Shown: positions 16,254-24,348 of the stretch, piece by piece
Layout of the letters: every line of letters begins with the position of its first letter
Position numbering within the stretch: position 1 is the stretch's first letter
The notes under the pieces: generated by a model
Database searches by the model: none
What the model saw: the letters and a program-made list of their open reading frames with translations, nothing else
What the model was told of the DNA's origin: nothing
Position numbers and translations under genes: made by a program
From: Streptomyces antibioticus
GTDB lineage: Bacteria; Actinomycetota; Actinomycetes; Streptomycetales; Streptomycetaceae
DNA length: 64,000 nucleotides
Assembly: GCF_002019855.1 (NCBI RefSeq)
Contig: NZ_CM007717.1
Coordinates: 5,995,043 to 6,059,042 of the forward strand
Direction: 5' to 3'

Positions 16254-16850
16254 ATGGGACACCGCGAGGATCTGCTCGAAGGCGCCAAGCGCTGCCTGCT
16301 TCAGAAGGGGTTCGCGCGCACGACCGCGCGCGACATCGTGAAGGAGTCGGGGACCAACCTCGCCTCGATCGGCTACCACTACGGCTCCAAGGACGCCCTG
16401 CTCGCGCAGGCATACGTGACGCTGGTGGAGGAGCTGTCCGACGCCTTCGACGCGGAGGCGGCCGGGCAGGCGCCGGGGGAGCCCGGCTCCCTGGAGCGGT
16501 TCCGGGCGGTCTGGGCGAACGTGGTCGCCACCATGCGCGAGCCGGGCTCGCTCTGGCGGCTCAGCATGGAGATCGTCGTCATGGGTGATCAACTGCCGGG
16601 CGTGCGCGACGAGTTGGCGCGTGCCCAGCGGGAGGGCGCGCGCGGTTTCGTCTCCCTGCTCATGGGCGTGCCCGAGGAGAAGGTCACGGACGCCACCGCC
16701 GACACCCTCGGCGGCTTCTACACGACGCTGATGCTCGGCCTGATCGCCCAGTGGACCTTCGACCCCAGGACCGCACCCGACGCCGACGCCCTCACCGAGG
16801 GCCTGCGCCAGGTCATCGAGGGCGTCACGGACGGCCCTCCCGTGCGGTGA
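16254..16850 (+). CDS. TetR-family regulator of the efflux gene
   Basis: A 198-aa protein with an N-terminal TetR HTH: LLEGAKRCLLQKGFARTTARDIVKESGTNLASIGYHYGSKDALL. The variable ligand-binding C-terminal domain (about 60-190) ends in LGLIAQWTFDPRTAPDADALTEGLRQVIEG. It is divergently transcribed from the MFS transporter and presumably represses both genes through the 13-bp repeats. Its last 26 bp overlap the 3' end of the convergent gene at 16825. Confidence 0.92.
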   Translation: MGHREDLLEGAKRCLLQKGFARTTARDIVKESGTNLASIGYHYGSKDALLAQAYVTLVEELSDAFDAEAAGQAPGEPGSLERFRAVWANVVATMREPGSLWRLSMEIVVMGDQLPGVRDELARAQREGARGFVSLLMGVPEEKVTDATADTLGGFYTTLMLGLIAQWTFDPRTAPDADALTEGLRQVIEGVTDGPPVR

Positions 16851-17322
16851 GGGTGTCGCGCAGCCGTCGCAGATCGTCGGCCGGCCGTCCCAGGCCGTTC
16901 AACTGGCACCGGGCGGCCTCCGTACGGGCGTCCCGGCGCACGGTGAAGGCCAGGTTCGCCGACTGGTGCACCATCCACTGCCCGTAGTCCAGCAGCCGCC
17001 CCGCGTAGGCCCGCGCCTCCAGCAGATCCGGTTCGGTGAGCGTCAACTCCCGCAGCCGGGACCGCACATGCAGGATCGCCGTACCGGCGACACCGCAGTC
17101 CCGGGCCACCCGCCCGGCCACGGCACCGGGCTCACCGCACGCGGCCACCGCAGCGTCGGCCGACCGCTGAAGAGCGACGGCCTCCTCCAGCACGGCGAGC
17201 AGCGCCCCCACCTGGGCCTCGCGGGACGGCCGGGCCGGACCGGCCCGCACCCGCCGCCGACCGAGGAACGGAACGGCACGACGCCACAACGCCACACCGG
17301 TCCGGGCCGACGATACGGACAT
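16825..17322 (-). CDS. Conserved hypothetical protein (165 aa)
   Basis: A 165-aa Arg/Ala-rich soluble protein. ATG 17322 follows AGGAGGT. It has a basic N-terminus and mostly helical sequence (VGALLAVLEEAVALQRSADAAVAACGEPG, LLEARAYAGRLLDYGQWMVHQSANLAFTV). There is no signal peptide or membrane segment. Codon bias is normal for a real gene. It lies between the TetR gene, whose 3' end it overlaps by 26 bp, and the PucR-type regulator on the same strand. I do not recognise a functional family. Confidence 0.75.
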   Translation of the reverse strand: MSVSSARTGVALWRRAVPFLGRRRVRAGPARPSREAQVGALLAVLEEAVALQRSADAAVAACGEPGAVAGRVARDCGVAGTAILHVRSRLRELTLTEPDLLEARAYAGRLLDYGQWMVHQSANLAFTVRRDARTEAARCQLNGLGRPADDLRRLRDTLTAREGRP

Positions 17323-17440
17323 GGCACCTCCTGGCCGGCACGACCGGACCGGGAACCGTCGACGGACCCGCCCCGGCTGCGGCGAGCCCCTGGCCTCCCA
17401 GTGTGCGCCTCCACGGCCCCGGGCCGCCCCCTCCCGACGG

Positions 17441-18625
17441 TCAGCCCCCGGCCGGACCCGACAGCCGCGCCGCCTTCAGCGCCATGTGCAGCAGCAGGCG
17501 GTCCTCGCCCTCGTCCAGGTCCAGGCCCGTGAGCTGTTCCACGCGGGACAGGCGGTAGTACAAGGTCTGGCGGTGGATGCCCAGTTCGGCGGCGGTGCGG
17601 CCGGCCTGGCCCGCGCGGTCGAGGTAGACCTCGGCGGTGCGGGCGAGTTCGCGGTGGGCCGGGGTCAACAGGGGGCGTACCGAAGGGTCTTGGGAGGACT
17701 GCGGGGGGAGGGCCGTGAGGAGGCGGTACGGGCCGATGGACGCCCACTGGGCCACCGGGCCGAGACGGGGTTCCGCGAGCGCCGCCCGTGCCGAGGCCGC
17801 CGCCTCACGCCAGGCCGTGCCCAGGTCCGTCAGGCCCGACCGGCCGGCCGCGACACCCGCCGCCGCGCCCGGCGCCCGCTCCAGCAGCCGGTGCGCCACC
17901 GCTCCCGCCGCGGTCGGCACGTCCGGGGCGCGCAGCCGCACCAGCACCGCCAGACACCGGCCCGCCGTGTCCCACGGCACCGCGCACAGCGCCGTCGCCC
18001 CCGGGAGCGTGCGCAGGGACGGCGCGTCGTCCGGCTCCGCCGACGGCCAGGGCGCCACGCACACCACCGTGTGCGGGCCGTCGGCGCGCACCCCGAGCGC
18101 CGTGCGCAGCTCGGCCACCGCCATGTCCCGCTGCCAGTCGGCCCCCGCGGTCAGCACCGCCCGCAGCTCCCGGGTGAGGTCAGCCCCGTGCTGCGCCTCG
18201 TCCGCGAGCAGCGCGCCGATCCGCCCGGCGACCTCCATCGCGGCCGCGAGCTGCGCGTCCGAGGGCCCCGGATCGTCGTCCAGCAGCCAGACGTACCCGA
18301 GGACGACCCCCCGATGGCGTACCGGGAGGCAGATCCGCCCCCGGTACACGCCCGCCTCCGGGGTGGGCGGGATCCGGACCGGGCCGGTCGCCCGGGTGAT
18401 GCCGAAGCCCTCGAACCAGGTGCGGACCGCCGCCGTGGAGCGCCGGGTCAGGATCGAGCGGGTGCGCACCGGGTCCAGCGCCGCCGCGTCCAGCTCGTCC
18501 TCACTGTCGTAGGCGCCGAACGCGATCAGTTCGAAGTCCCGGTTCTCCAGGGTCGCGGGGGCGCCGAGCAGCTCGGAGATCTCGTCGACCGGCTCCTGGT
18601 AGTCACCCCTGTGTTCGGACGTCAC
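17441..18625 (-). CDS. PucR/CdaR-family regulator, probably of proline catabolism
   Basis: The N-terminal half (ELLGAPATLENRDFELIAFGAYD to about residue 230) looks like a GAF-type sensing region. The C-terminus carries the PucR HTH: RTAAELGIHRQTLYYRLSRVEQLTGLDLDEGEDRLLLHMALKA. The gene is divergent from proline dehydrogenase and P5C dehydrogenase. PucR-family proteins (for example PutR in Bacillus) activate proline use, so the same role is inferred here. The start is uncertain. GTG 18625 (TSEHRGDYQEP) has GGGAGAG nine bases upstream; ATG 18643 and ATG 18664 are in frame but less well supported. Confidence 0.85.
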   Translation of the reverse strand: MTSEHRGDYQEPVDEISELLGAPATLENRDFELIAFGAYDSEDELDAAALDPVRTRSILTRRSTAAVRTWFEGFGITRATGPVRIPPTPEAGVYRGRICLPVRHRGVVLGYVWLLDDDPGPSDAQLAAAMEVAGRIGALLADEAQHGADLTRELRAVLTAGADWQRDMAVAELRTALGVRADGPHTVVCVAPWPSAEPDDAPSLRTLPGATALCAVPWDTAGRCLAVLVRLRAPDVPTAAGAVAHRLLERAPGAAAGVAAGRSGLTDLGTAWREAAASARAALAEPRLGPVAQWASIGPYRLLTALPPQSSQDPSVRPLLTPAHRELARTAEVYLDRAGQAGRTAAELGIHRQTLYYRLSRVEQLTGLDLDEGEDRLLLHMALKAARLSGPAGG

Positions 18626-18807
18626 CGGGGCATTCTCTCCCATCCCCGGGGAGCCTTCATACATATGTCTGAGATCCGCGGCACGGATGCGTGACAGGTG
18701 TCGATGGCCGACGATCGGAGGGATCCTTAGGTTTCACGGTGGTTCTCCGTGCCGTTCCCGGACCGTCGGGTGTCGGCCTCGTATGGGTTGGTATGTGGAG
18801 GTGCCCC

Positions 18808-19734
18808 GTGCTGGGTCCCGTGATTCTCGCCGCGTCGCGCAGCGACCGGATGCGACGCCTGATCTCGGCGGCTCCGGTCACCAAGCAGGTCGTCGACCGG
18901 TTCATCCCCGGTGAGACGGTCGACGACATCGTCCCGATCGTCGAGGACCTCACCGGCCGCGGCCTGGAGCTGACGATGGACGTCGTCGGCGAGGACATCA
19001 CCACCCCCGAGCAGGCCGCCGCCGCCCGCGACGCCTACCTCACGCTGATCGACCGGCTGCGCGACCTCGGCCTCGGCGAGCGGGTCGAGATGTCCGTCAA
19101 GCTGTCCATGTTCGGTCAGGCGCTGGAGGGCGGCCACGAGCTGGCCCTCGCCAACGTCCGCCCGGTCGTCGAGGCCGCCGCCGCCATCGGCACCACCGTC
19201 ACCCTCGACGCCGAGGACCACACCACCCTCGACTCGATGTTCGCCATCCACGAGGAGCTGCGGAAGGACTTCCCGCAGACCGGCTGCGTCATCCAGGCGT
19301 ACCTCTTCCGCACCGAGGCCGACGCCCGCCGCCTCGCCGACAGCGCCAGCCGCGTCCGGCTCGTCAAGGGCGCCTACAAGGAGCCCGCCGAGGTCGCCTA
19401 CCAGCAGAAGCACGAGATCGACAAGGCGTACGTCCGGATCCTGCGCACCCTCATGGAGGGCGAGGGGTACCCGATGATCGGGTCCCACGACCCGCGCCTG
19501 ATCTCGATCGCCCAGGAACTCGCCCGCAAGGCCGGCCGCAAGCTCGACGAGTACGAGTTCCAGATGCTGTACGGCATCCGCGGCGAGGAGCACCTGCGGC
19601 TCGCCGCCGAGGGCCACCGCATGCGCGTCTACACCGCCTACGGCACCGACTGGTACGGCTACTTCATGCGCCGCCTCGCCGAGAAGCCGGCGAACCTGCG
19701 CTTCTTCGCGCGCAGCATGCTCACCAAGGGCTGA
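18808..19734 (+). CDS. Proline dehydrogenase
   Basis: A 308-aa FAD enzyme oxidising proline to pyrroline-5-carboxylate. It is a PRODH TIM barrel of monofunctional length (about 300 aa) rather than a PutA fusion. Signature regions: VEMSVKLSMFGQALEGGHELAL, TLDAEDHTTLDSMFAIHEELRKDFPQTGCVIQAYLFRTEADA and RLVKGAYKEPAEVAYQQK. GTG 18808 is preceded by GGAGGT at 5 bp spacing; the frame is open further upstream but without a ribosome site. The P5C dehydrogenase gene follows after 39 bp, forming a two-gene proline-to-glutamate operon. Confidence 0.94.
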   Translation: MLGPVILAASRSDRMRRLISAAPVTKQVVDRFIPGETVDDIVPIVEDLTGRGLELTMDVVGEDITTPEQAAAARDAYLTLIDRLRDLGLGERVEMSVKLSMFGQALEGGHELALANVRPVVEAAAAIGTTVTLDAEDHTTLDSMFAIHEELRKDFPQTGCVIQAYLFRTEADARRLADSASRVRLVKGAYKEPAEVAYQQKHEIDKAYVRILRTLMEGEGYPMIGSHDPRLISIAQELARKAGRKLDEYEFQMLYGIRGEEHLRLAAEGHRMRVYTAYGTDWYGYFMRRLAEKPANLRFFARSMLTKG

Positions 19735-19773
19735 GCCCGAACCACCCGCTCAAGTCAAGGAGTTACGGATCTC

Positions 19774-21405
19774 ATGGACGCTGTGACCCAGGTCCCCACC
19801 CCCGTCAACGAGCCGGTGCACGGCTACGCCCCCGGTTCGCCCGAGCGTGCCCGGCTTGAGGCCAAGCTCAAGGAGCTGGCCGACAACCCGGTCGAGCTGC
19901 CCATGACCATCGGCGGCGTGAAGCGGCTCGGCGGCGGCGAGCCCTTCCGGGTGGTCCAGCCGCACAACCACCAGGCCGTCCTCGGCACCGGCCGGCACGC
20001 CACGCGCCAGGACGCGCAGGACGCGATCGACGCCGCCCTCGCCGCCGCCCCGGCCTGGCGCGCGATGTCCTTCGACGACCGCGCCGCGATCATCCTGCGC
20101 GCGGCCGAGCTGCTGGCCGGCCCCTGGCGCGAGACCATCGCCGCCTCCACCATGCTGGGCCAGTCCAAGACCGCCCAGCAGGCCGAGATCGACAGCCCCT
20201 GCGAGCTGGTCGACTTCTGGCGCTTCAACGTCCACTACGCCCGCCAGATCCTGGCCGAGCAGCCCCCGGCCAACTCGCCGGGCGTGTGGAACCGCCTCGA
20301 CCACCGCCCGCTCGAGGGCTTCGTCTACGCGATCACGCCGTTCAACTTCAGCGCCATCGCCGCCAACCTGCCGACCGCCCCCGCCCTGATGGGCAACGTG
20401 GTGGTCTGGAAGCCGTCCCCCACCCAGACCCACGCGGCCGTCCTTCTCATGGAGCTGCTGGAGGAGGCGGGGCTGCCCAAGGGCGTCATCAACCTCGTCA
20501 CCGGCGACGGCATCGCCGTCTCCGAGGTCGCCCTGGAACACCGCGACCTGGCCGGCATCCACTTCACCGGCTCGACCAAGACCTTCCAGTACCTGTGGAA
20601 GACGGTCGGCAACAACATCGAGAAGTACCGCTCCTACCCGCGGCTGGTCGGCGAGACCGGCGGCAAGGACTTCGTCGTCGCCCACCCGAGCGCCGACCGC
20701 GCGGTCCTGAAGACGGCCCTCACCCGGGGTGCCTTCGAGTACCAGGGCCAGAAGTGTTCGGCGACCTCCCGCGCCTACATCCCGGCGTCGATCTGGAACT
20801 CCGGCTTCAAGGAGGAGTTCGCCGCCGAGATCGACGGCCTCACCATGGGTGACGTCACCGACCTGTCGCACTTCCTCGGCGCCGTCATCGACGAGCGGTC
20901 CTTCGCCAAGAACAAGGCCGCCATCGACCGCGCCAAGGCCGACCCGACCTGCACGATCGTCGCGGGCGGCAGCTACGACGACTCGGTCGGCTGGTTCGTC
21001 CGTCCGACGGTCGTCGAGTGCACCGACCCGGAGAACGAGGTGTTCACCACCGAGTACTTCGGCCCGATCCTCGCCGTGCACGTCTACGAGGACGACGCCT
21101 ACGACGCGATGCTGACCCAGATGGAGTCGGTGTCCGACTACGCCCTGACCGGCTCGGTCATCTCCAACGACCGTGCCGCGACCGCGTACACGATGGAGAA
21201 GCTGCGCTACGCGGCCGGCAACTTCTACATCAACGACAAGTCGACCGGTGCCGTCGTCGGCCAGCAGCCCTTCGGCGGCGGCCGCGCCTCCGGCACCGAC
21301 GACAAGGCCGGCGCCCCGCAGAACCTGATGCGCTGGACGCTGACCCGCGCCATCAAGGAGACGCTGGTCGCCCCGACCGACTACACGTACCCGCACATGG
21401 GCTGA
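19774..21405 (+). CDS. pruA: L-glutamate gamma-semialdehyde (P5C) dehydrogenase
   Basis: A 543-aa aldehyde dehydrogenase that completes proline breakdown to glutamate with NAD. Class motifs: VVWKPSPTQTHAA, the catalytic Glu in RLVGETGGKDFVVAHPSAD, the catalytic Cys in FEYQGQKCSATSRAYIP, and GNFYINDKSTGAVVGQQPFGGGRASGTDDKAG. Length fits the family. The ribosome site AAGGAG precedes ATG 19774. Co-transcribed with proline dehydrogenase and followed by a terminator. Confidence 0.96.
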   Translation: MDAVTQVPTPVNEPVHGYAPGSPERARLEAKLKELADNPVELPMTIGGVKRLGGGEPFRVVQPHNHQAVLGTGRHATRQDAQDAIDAALAAAPAWRAMSFDDRAAIILRAAELLAGPWRETIAASTMLGQSKTAQQAEIDSPCELVDFWRFNVHYARQILAEQPPANSPGVWNRLDHRPLEGFVYAITPFNFSAIAANLPTAPALMGNVVVWKPSPTQTHAAVLLMELLEEAGLPKGVINLVTGDGIAVSEVALEHRDLAGIHFTGSTKTFQYLWKTVGNNIEKYRSYPRLVGETGGKDFVVAHPSADRAVLKTALTRGAFEYQGQKCSATSRAYIPASIWNSGFKEEFAAEIDGLTMGDVTDLSHFLGAVIDERSFAKNKAAIDRAKADPTCTIVAGGSYDDSVGWFVRPTVVECTDPENEVFTTEYFGPILAVHVYEDDAYDAMLTQMESVSDYALTGSVISNDRAATAYTMEKLRYAAGNFYINDKSTGAVVGQQPFGGGRASGTDDKAGAPQNLMRWTLTRAIKETLVAPTDYTYPHMG

Positions 21406-21447
21406 CGCCTGCGCGGTACCCCCAGTCCTCCCCCCCCCCCTGGGAGC

Positions 21448-21480
21448 AGGGCCGGGCCCCCTCACGGGCCCGGCCCTTTC
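21448..21480 (+). terminator. Terminator of the proline catabolic operon
   Basis: AGGGCCGGGCCC (21448-21459) pairs with GGGCCCGGCCCT (21466-21477) around a 6-nt loop, then TTC. It lies 42 bp after the pruA stop, beyond an unusual run of C residues (about 12). Confidence 0.75.
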
Positions 21481-21521
21481 CCATGCCCTTTCCCGCGCCC
21501 GTTTCCCGTGCCCGTCTCAGA

Positions 21522-21539
21522 TAGTAGGAAGTCCGACTA
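21522..21539. promoter_or_regulatory. Palindromic operator candidate upstream of the 44-aa gene and leuB
   Basis: TAGTAGGAAGTCCGACTA is an 18-bp dyad, TAGTnGGAnnTCCnACTA, with only the n positions unpaired. It lies about 180 bp before the 44-aa ORF and just upstream of a weak promoter-like pair (GAGACA, 17 bp, TAGTTT). The remainder of the 315-bp gap (21406-21720) holds the pruA terminator and a 6-bp GCTCCT/AGGAGC repeat. I cannot name the regulator. Confidence 0.45.
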
Positions 21540-21720
21540 ACTGTGGAGACAGGCGCGTGCTCCTCCCTTAGTTTTGTAGGAGCCGAACGTCTCGCTCGAT
21601 CAAGCGAATGGCGGTCGAGAGCCGACCCGTGCAGGCAACCCCTGCGGCCGTGCTCCCCGCCCACCGGCGTCTCGCAATCCCATTTCCGCACTCCCTGGTC
21701 TTCGAAGGAGTCGATTTCCC

Positions 21721-21855
21721 ATGGCCGAGACGACCGTCCGCCGCCGAGTCCGCCACACCTCCCGTACGAGCGAGTCCGACCGCAAGAACGCCGCCGCCGC
21801 GCTCCAGCGCGCCCTCGACCGCCGCGACAACGGCGGCGAGACCGGCCACCTGTAG
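21721..21855 (+). CDS. Small conserved-type protein of unknown function (44 aa)
   Basis: ATG 21721 is preceded by AAGGAG at 10 bp spacing, and nearly every codon ends in G or C, as expected for a real gene here. The product is short and basic at the N-terminus (ETTVRRRVRHTSRTSESDRK), then Ala/Leu-helical and Arg/Asp-rich (NAAAALQRALDRRDNGG). It ends 83 bp before leuB. It is not rich in branched-chain residues, so it does not look like an attenuation leader. Function unknown. Confidence 0.7.
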   Translation: MAETTVRRRVRHTSRTSESDRKNAAAALQRALDRRDNGGETGHL

Positions 21856-21938
21856 GCCGCCTGCCTCGGAACCCCGCCTCCTCGTCCGTATGGCGGACGG
21901 TCCGTGTCATCACCTGGGACGAGGAGTAGGGTTCCCGC

Positions 21939-22982
21939 ATGTCTCGCAGCATCAATCTCGCAGTGATTCCCGGTGACGGCATCGGCCAGGAGGTCGTGGC
22001 CGAAGGTCTGAAGGTCCTCTCCGCCGTCCTTCCGCAGGATGTGAAGCTGGAGACCGAGCAGTACGACTTCGGCGCCAAGCGGTACCACGACACCGGTGAG
22101 ACCCTCACCGACGCCGACCTCGACGCGCTCAAGCGGCACGACGCGATCCTGCTGGGCGCCATCGGCGACCCGTCGGTCCCCTCCGGCGTCCTGGAGCGCG
22201 GCTTCCTGCTCAAGCTCCGCTTCGCCTTCGACCACCACGTCAACCTGCGTCCCTCGAAGCTCCTGCCGGGTGTCGCCACCCCGCTGGCCGGCGAGCCGAG
22301 CATCGACTTCGTCGTGGTCCGCGAGGGCACCGAGGGCCCCTACACGGGCAACGGCGGCACCATCCGCAAGGGCACCGAGCACGAGGTCGCCACCGAGGTC
22401 TCCGTGAACACGGCCTTCGGTGTCGAGCGCGTCGTCCGCGACGCCTTCGCCCGCGCCCAGGCCCGCCCGCGCAAGAAGCTCACGCTCGTCCACAAGAACA
22501 ACGTGCTGACCTTCGCCGGACACCTGTGGACCAACGTCTTCAACAAGGTGGCCGAGGAGTTCCCCGAGGTCACCACCGACTACATCCATGTCGACGCGGC
22601 GACGATCTACCTCGTCACCGACCCCGCCCGCTTCGACGTGATCGTCACCGACAACCTCTTCGGCGACATCATCACCGACCTCGCCGCGGCCGTCTCCGGC
22701 GGCATCGGCGTCGCCGCGAGCGGCAACATCAACCCCTCCGGCGAGTTCCCGTCGATGTTCGAGCCCGTGCACGGCTCCGCGCCCGACATCGCCGGCCAGG
22801 GCAAGGCCGACCCGACCGCCACGGTCCTGTCCGTCGCCCTCCTGCTGCGCCATCTGGGCTACGACGCCGAGGCCGCGCGAATCGAGGAGGCCGTCTCCGC
22901 CGACCTCGCGGAGCGCACCGGCAAGCCCGCCCGCAGCACGTCCGAGATCGGCGACGCGCTCGCCGTACGAGTAGCCGGCTGA
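21939..22982 (+). CDS. leuB: 3-Isopropylmalate dehydrogenase
   Basis: A 347-aa NAD-dependent beta-decarboxylating dehydrogenase for the third specific step of leucine synthesis. Family motifs: LAVIPGDGIGQEVVAEGLKVL, LRFAFDHHVNLRPSKL (substrate Arg residues), VVREGTEGPYTGNGG, and the metal-binding Asp residues in FDVIVTDNLFGDIITDLAAAVSGGIG, with NAD-binding FEPVHGSAPDIAGQG. Length and motifs fit the actinobacterial type. ATG 21939 has GAGGAG upstream. leuC, leuD and ilvBNC lie elsewhere in the window, so leucine genes are scattered. A hairpin terminator follows. Confidence 0.96.
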   Translation: MSRSINLAVIPGDGIGQEVVAEGLKVLSAVLPQDVKLETEQYDFGAKRYHDTGETLTDADLDALKRHDAILLGAIGDPSVPSGVLERGFLLKLRFAFDHHVNLRPSKLLPGVATPLAGEPSIDFVVVREGTEGPYTGNGGTIRKGTEHEVATEVSVNTAFGVERVVRDAFARAQARPRKKLTLVHKNNVLTFAGHLWTNVFNKVAEEFPEVTTDYIHVDAATIYLVTDPARFDVIVTDNLFGDIITDLAAAVSGGIGVAASGNINPSGEFPSMFEPVHGSAPDIAGQGKADPTATVLSVALLLRHLGYDAEAARIEEAVSADLAERTGKPARSTSEIGDALAVRVAG

Positions 22983-23006
22983 CCCGCGCCGCTCGCACAC
23001 ACCTCG

Positions 23007-23039
23007 AAGCCGCCGGGTCGCATCCGCACCCGGCGGCTT
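23007..23039 (+). terminator. Terminator after leuB
   Basis: AAGCCGCCGGGT (23007-23018) pairs perfectly with ACCCGGCGGCTT (23028-23039) around a 9-nt loop and ends in a short T-run. Confidence 0.8.
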
Positions 23040-23231
23040 TCCCCTGTCCCCCGCCGGGTGCCACCATCATCCCCTGGGTCGCATTCACGCCGTTTTCTTC
23101 CACGGTTCCCGCTTGCGATAATCGAACGCGGAGCCGCGGAGTGAGGGAATGCTCGGACGTCCTAGCACAGGCCACCGGCCGGGTGGACGTGAGCGCGGCC
23201 CGTCACTACAACCGGTGAAGGACAACCACTC

Positions 23232-24320
23232 ATGACGACGCCCACGATCGAGCTCAAGCCCTCCGCCAGCCCCCTCGCCACCGCCGAGCGGGAGGCGATC
23301 CTGGCGAACCCCGGGTTCGGCCGCCACTTCACCGACCACATGGTGACGATCAAGTGGACCGAGGGCCGCGGCTGGCACGACGGCCAGCTCGTCCCGTACG
23401 CGCCGATCCCCCTGGACCCGGCCACCACCGTCCTGCACTACGCCCAGGAGATCTTCGAGGGTCTGAAGGCGTACCGCCGCCCCGACGGCTCGGTCGCCAC
23501 CTTCCGCCCGGACCGCAACGCCAAGCGCTTCCAGGCGTCCGCCCGCCGGCTCGCCATGCCCGAGCTGCCCGTCGAGACGTTCATCGCGGCCTGTGACGCG
23601 CTGGTCGCCCAGGACAAGGACTGGGTGCCCGCGCACGGCGGCGAGGAGTCCCTCTACCTGCGCCCCTTCATGATCGCGACCGAGGTCGGCCTCGGTGTGA
23701 AGCCGGCCAACGAGTACCTCTTCCTGGTGATCGCCTCCCCGGCCGGCGCCTACTTCCCCGGCGGCGTCAAGCCGGTCTCCATCTGGGTCTCCGAGGACCA
23801 CGTCCGCGCCGTCCCCGGCGGTATGGGCGACGCCAAGACCGGCGGCAACTACGCGGCCTCCCTCCTCGCCCAGGCCGAGGCCGCCGAGCAGGGCTGCGCC
23901 CAGGTCTGCTACCTCGACGCGGTCGAGCGCACCTGGGTCGAGGAACTCGGCGGCATGAACCTGTACTTCGTGTACGGCAACAAGATCATCACCCCGTCGC
24001 TGACCGGCTCCATCCTGGAGGGCGTCACCCGCGACAGCCTCCTCACCGTCGCCCGCGACCTGGGCTACGAGGCCGAGGAGGGCCGGATCTCCGTCGACCA
24101 GTGGCAGCGCGACTCCGCCGACGGCTCCCTCACCGAGGTCTTCGCCTGCGGCACCGCCGCCGTGATCACCCCGGTCGGCACGGTCAAGCGCACCGGCGCC
24201 GAGTGGCAGCAGTCCGGCGGCGAGCCCGGCGAGGTCACGCTGCGGCTGCGCCAGGCCCTGCTGGACATCCAGCGCGGCACGGCCGCCGACACCCACGGCT
24301 GGATGCACCCGCTCGGCTGA
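23232..24320 (+). CDS. ilvE: Branched-chain amino acid aminotransferase
   Basis: A 362-aa fold-type IV PLP enzyme, catalysing the last transamination to Val, Leu and Ile and the first step of their breakdown. Motifs: LHYAQEIFEGLKAYRRPDGS, the PLP lysine in GDAKTGGNYAASLLAQAEA, LDAVERTWVEELGGMNLYFVY, and EVFACGTAAVITPVG near the end. Length is normal. ATG 23232 follows GAAGGA. A GATAAT (23117-23122) is a possible -10 about 110 bp upstream, so it probably has its own promoter after the leuB terminator. It converges on the permease gene. Confidence 0.96.
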   Translation: MTTPTIELKPSASPLATAEREAILANPGFGRHFTDHMVTIKWTEGRGWHDGQLVPYAPIPLDPATTVLHYAQEIFEGLKAYRRPDGSVATFRPDRNAKRFQASARRLAMPELPVETFIAACDALVAQDKDWVPAHGGEESLYLRPFMIATEVGLGVKPANEYLFLVIASPAGAYFPGGVKPVSIWVSEDHVRAVPGGMGDAKTGGNYAASLLAQAEAAEQGCAQVCYLDAVERTWVEELGGMNLYFVYGNKIITPSLTGSILEGVTRDSLLTVARDLGYEAEEGRISVDQWQRDSADGSLTEVFACGTAAVITPVGTVKRTGAEWQQSGGEPGEVTLRLRQALLDIQRGTAADTHGWMHPLG

Positions 24321-24348
24321 CCCGGAGCGTCCCGCACCGGGACCCCGC

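Noticed and set aside
12478..16413. Very long minus-strand ORF across serA and the MFS gene
   Set aside because: It is an open shadow frame of GC-rich coding DNA. Its translation is Arg/Gly/Val low complexity without domains, while serA and the MFS gene in other frames show full family motifs.
21406..21720. Possible riboswitch upstream of the 44-aa gene and leuB
   Set aside because: Only a 6-bp GCTCCT/AGGAGC pair and a palindrome were found; no known riboswitch core could be recognised.
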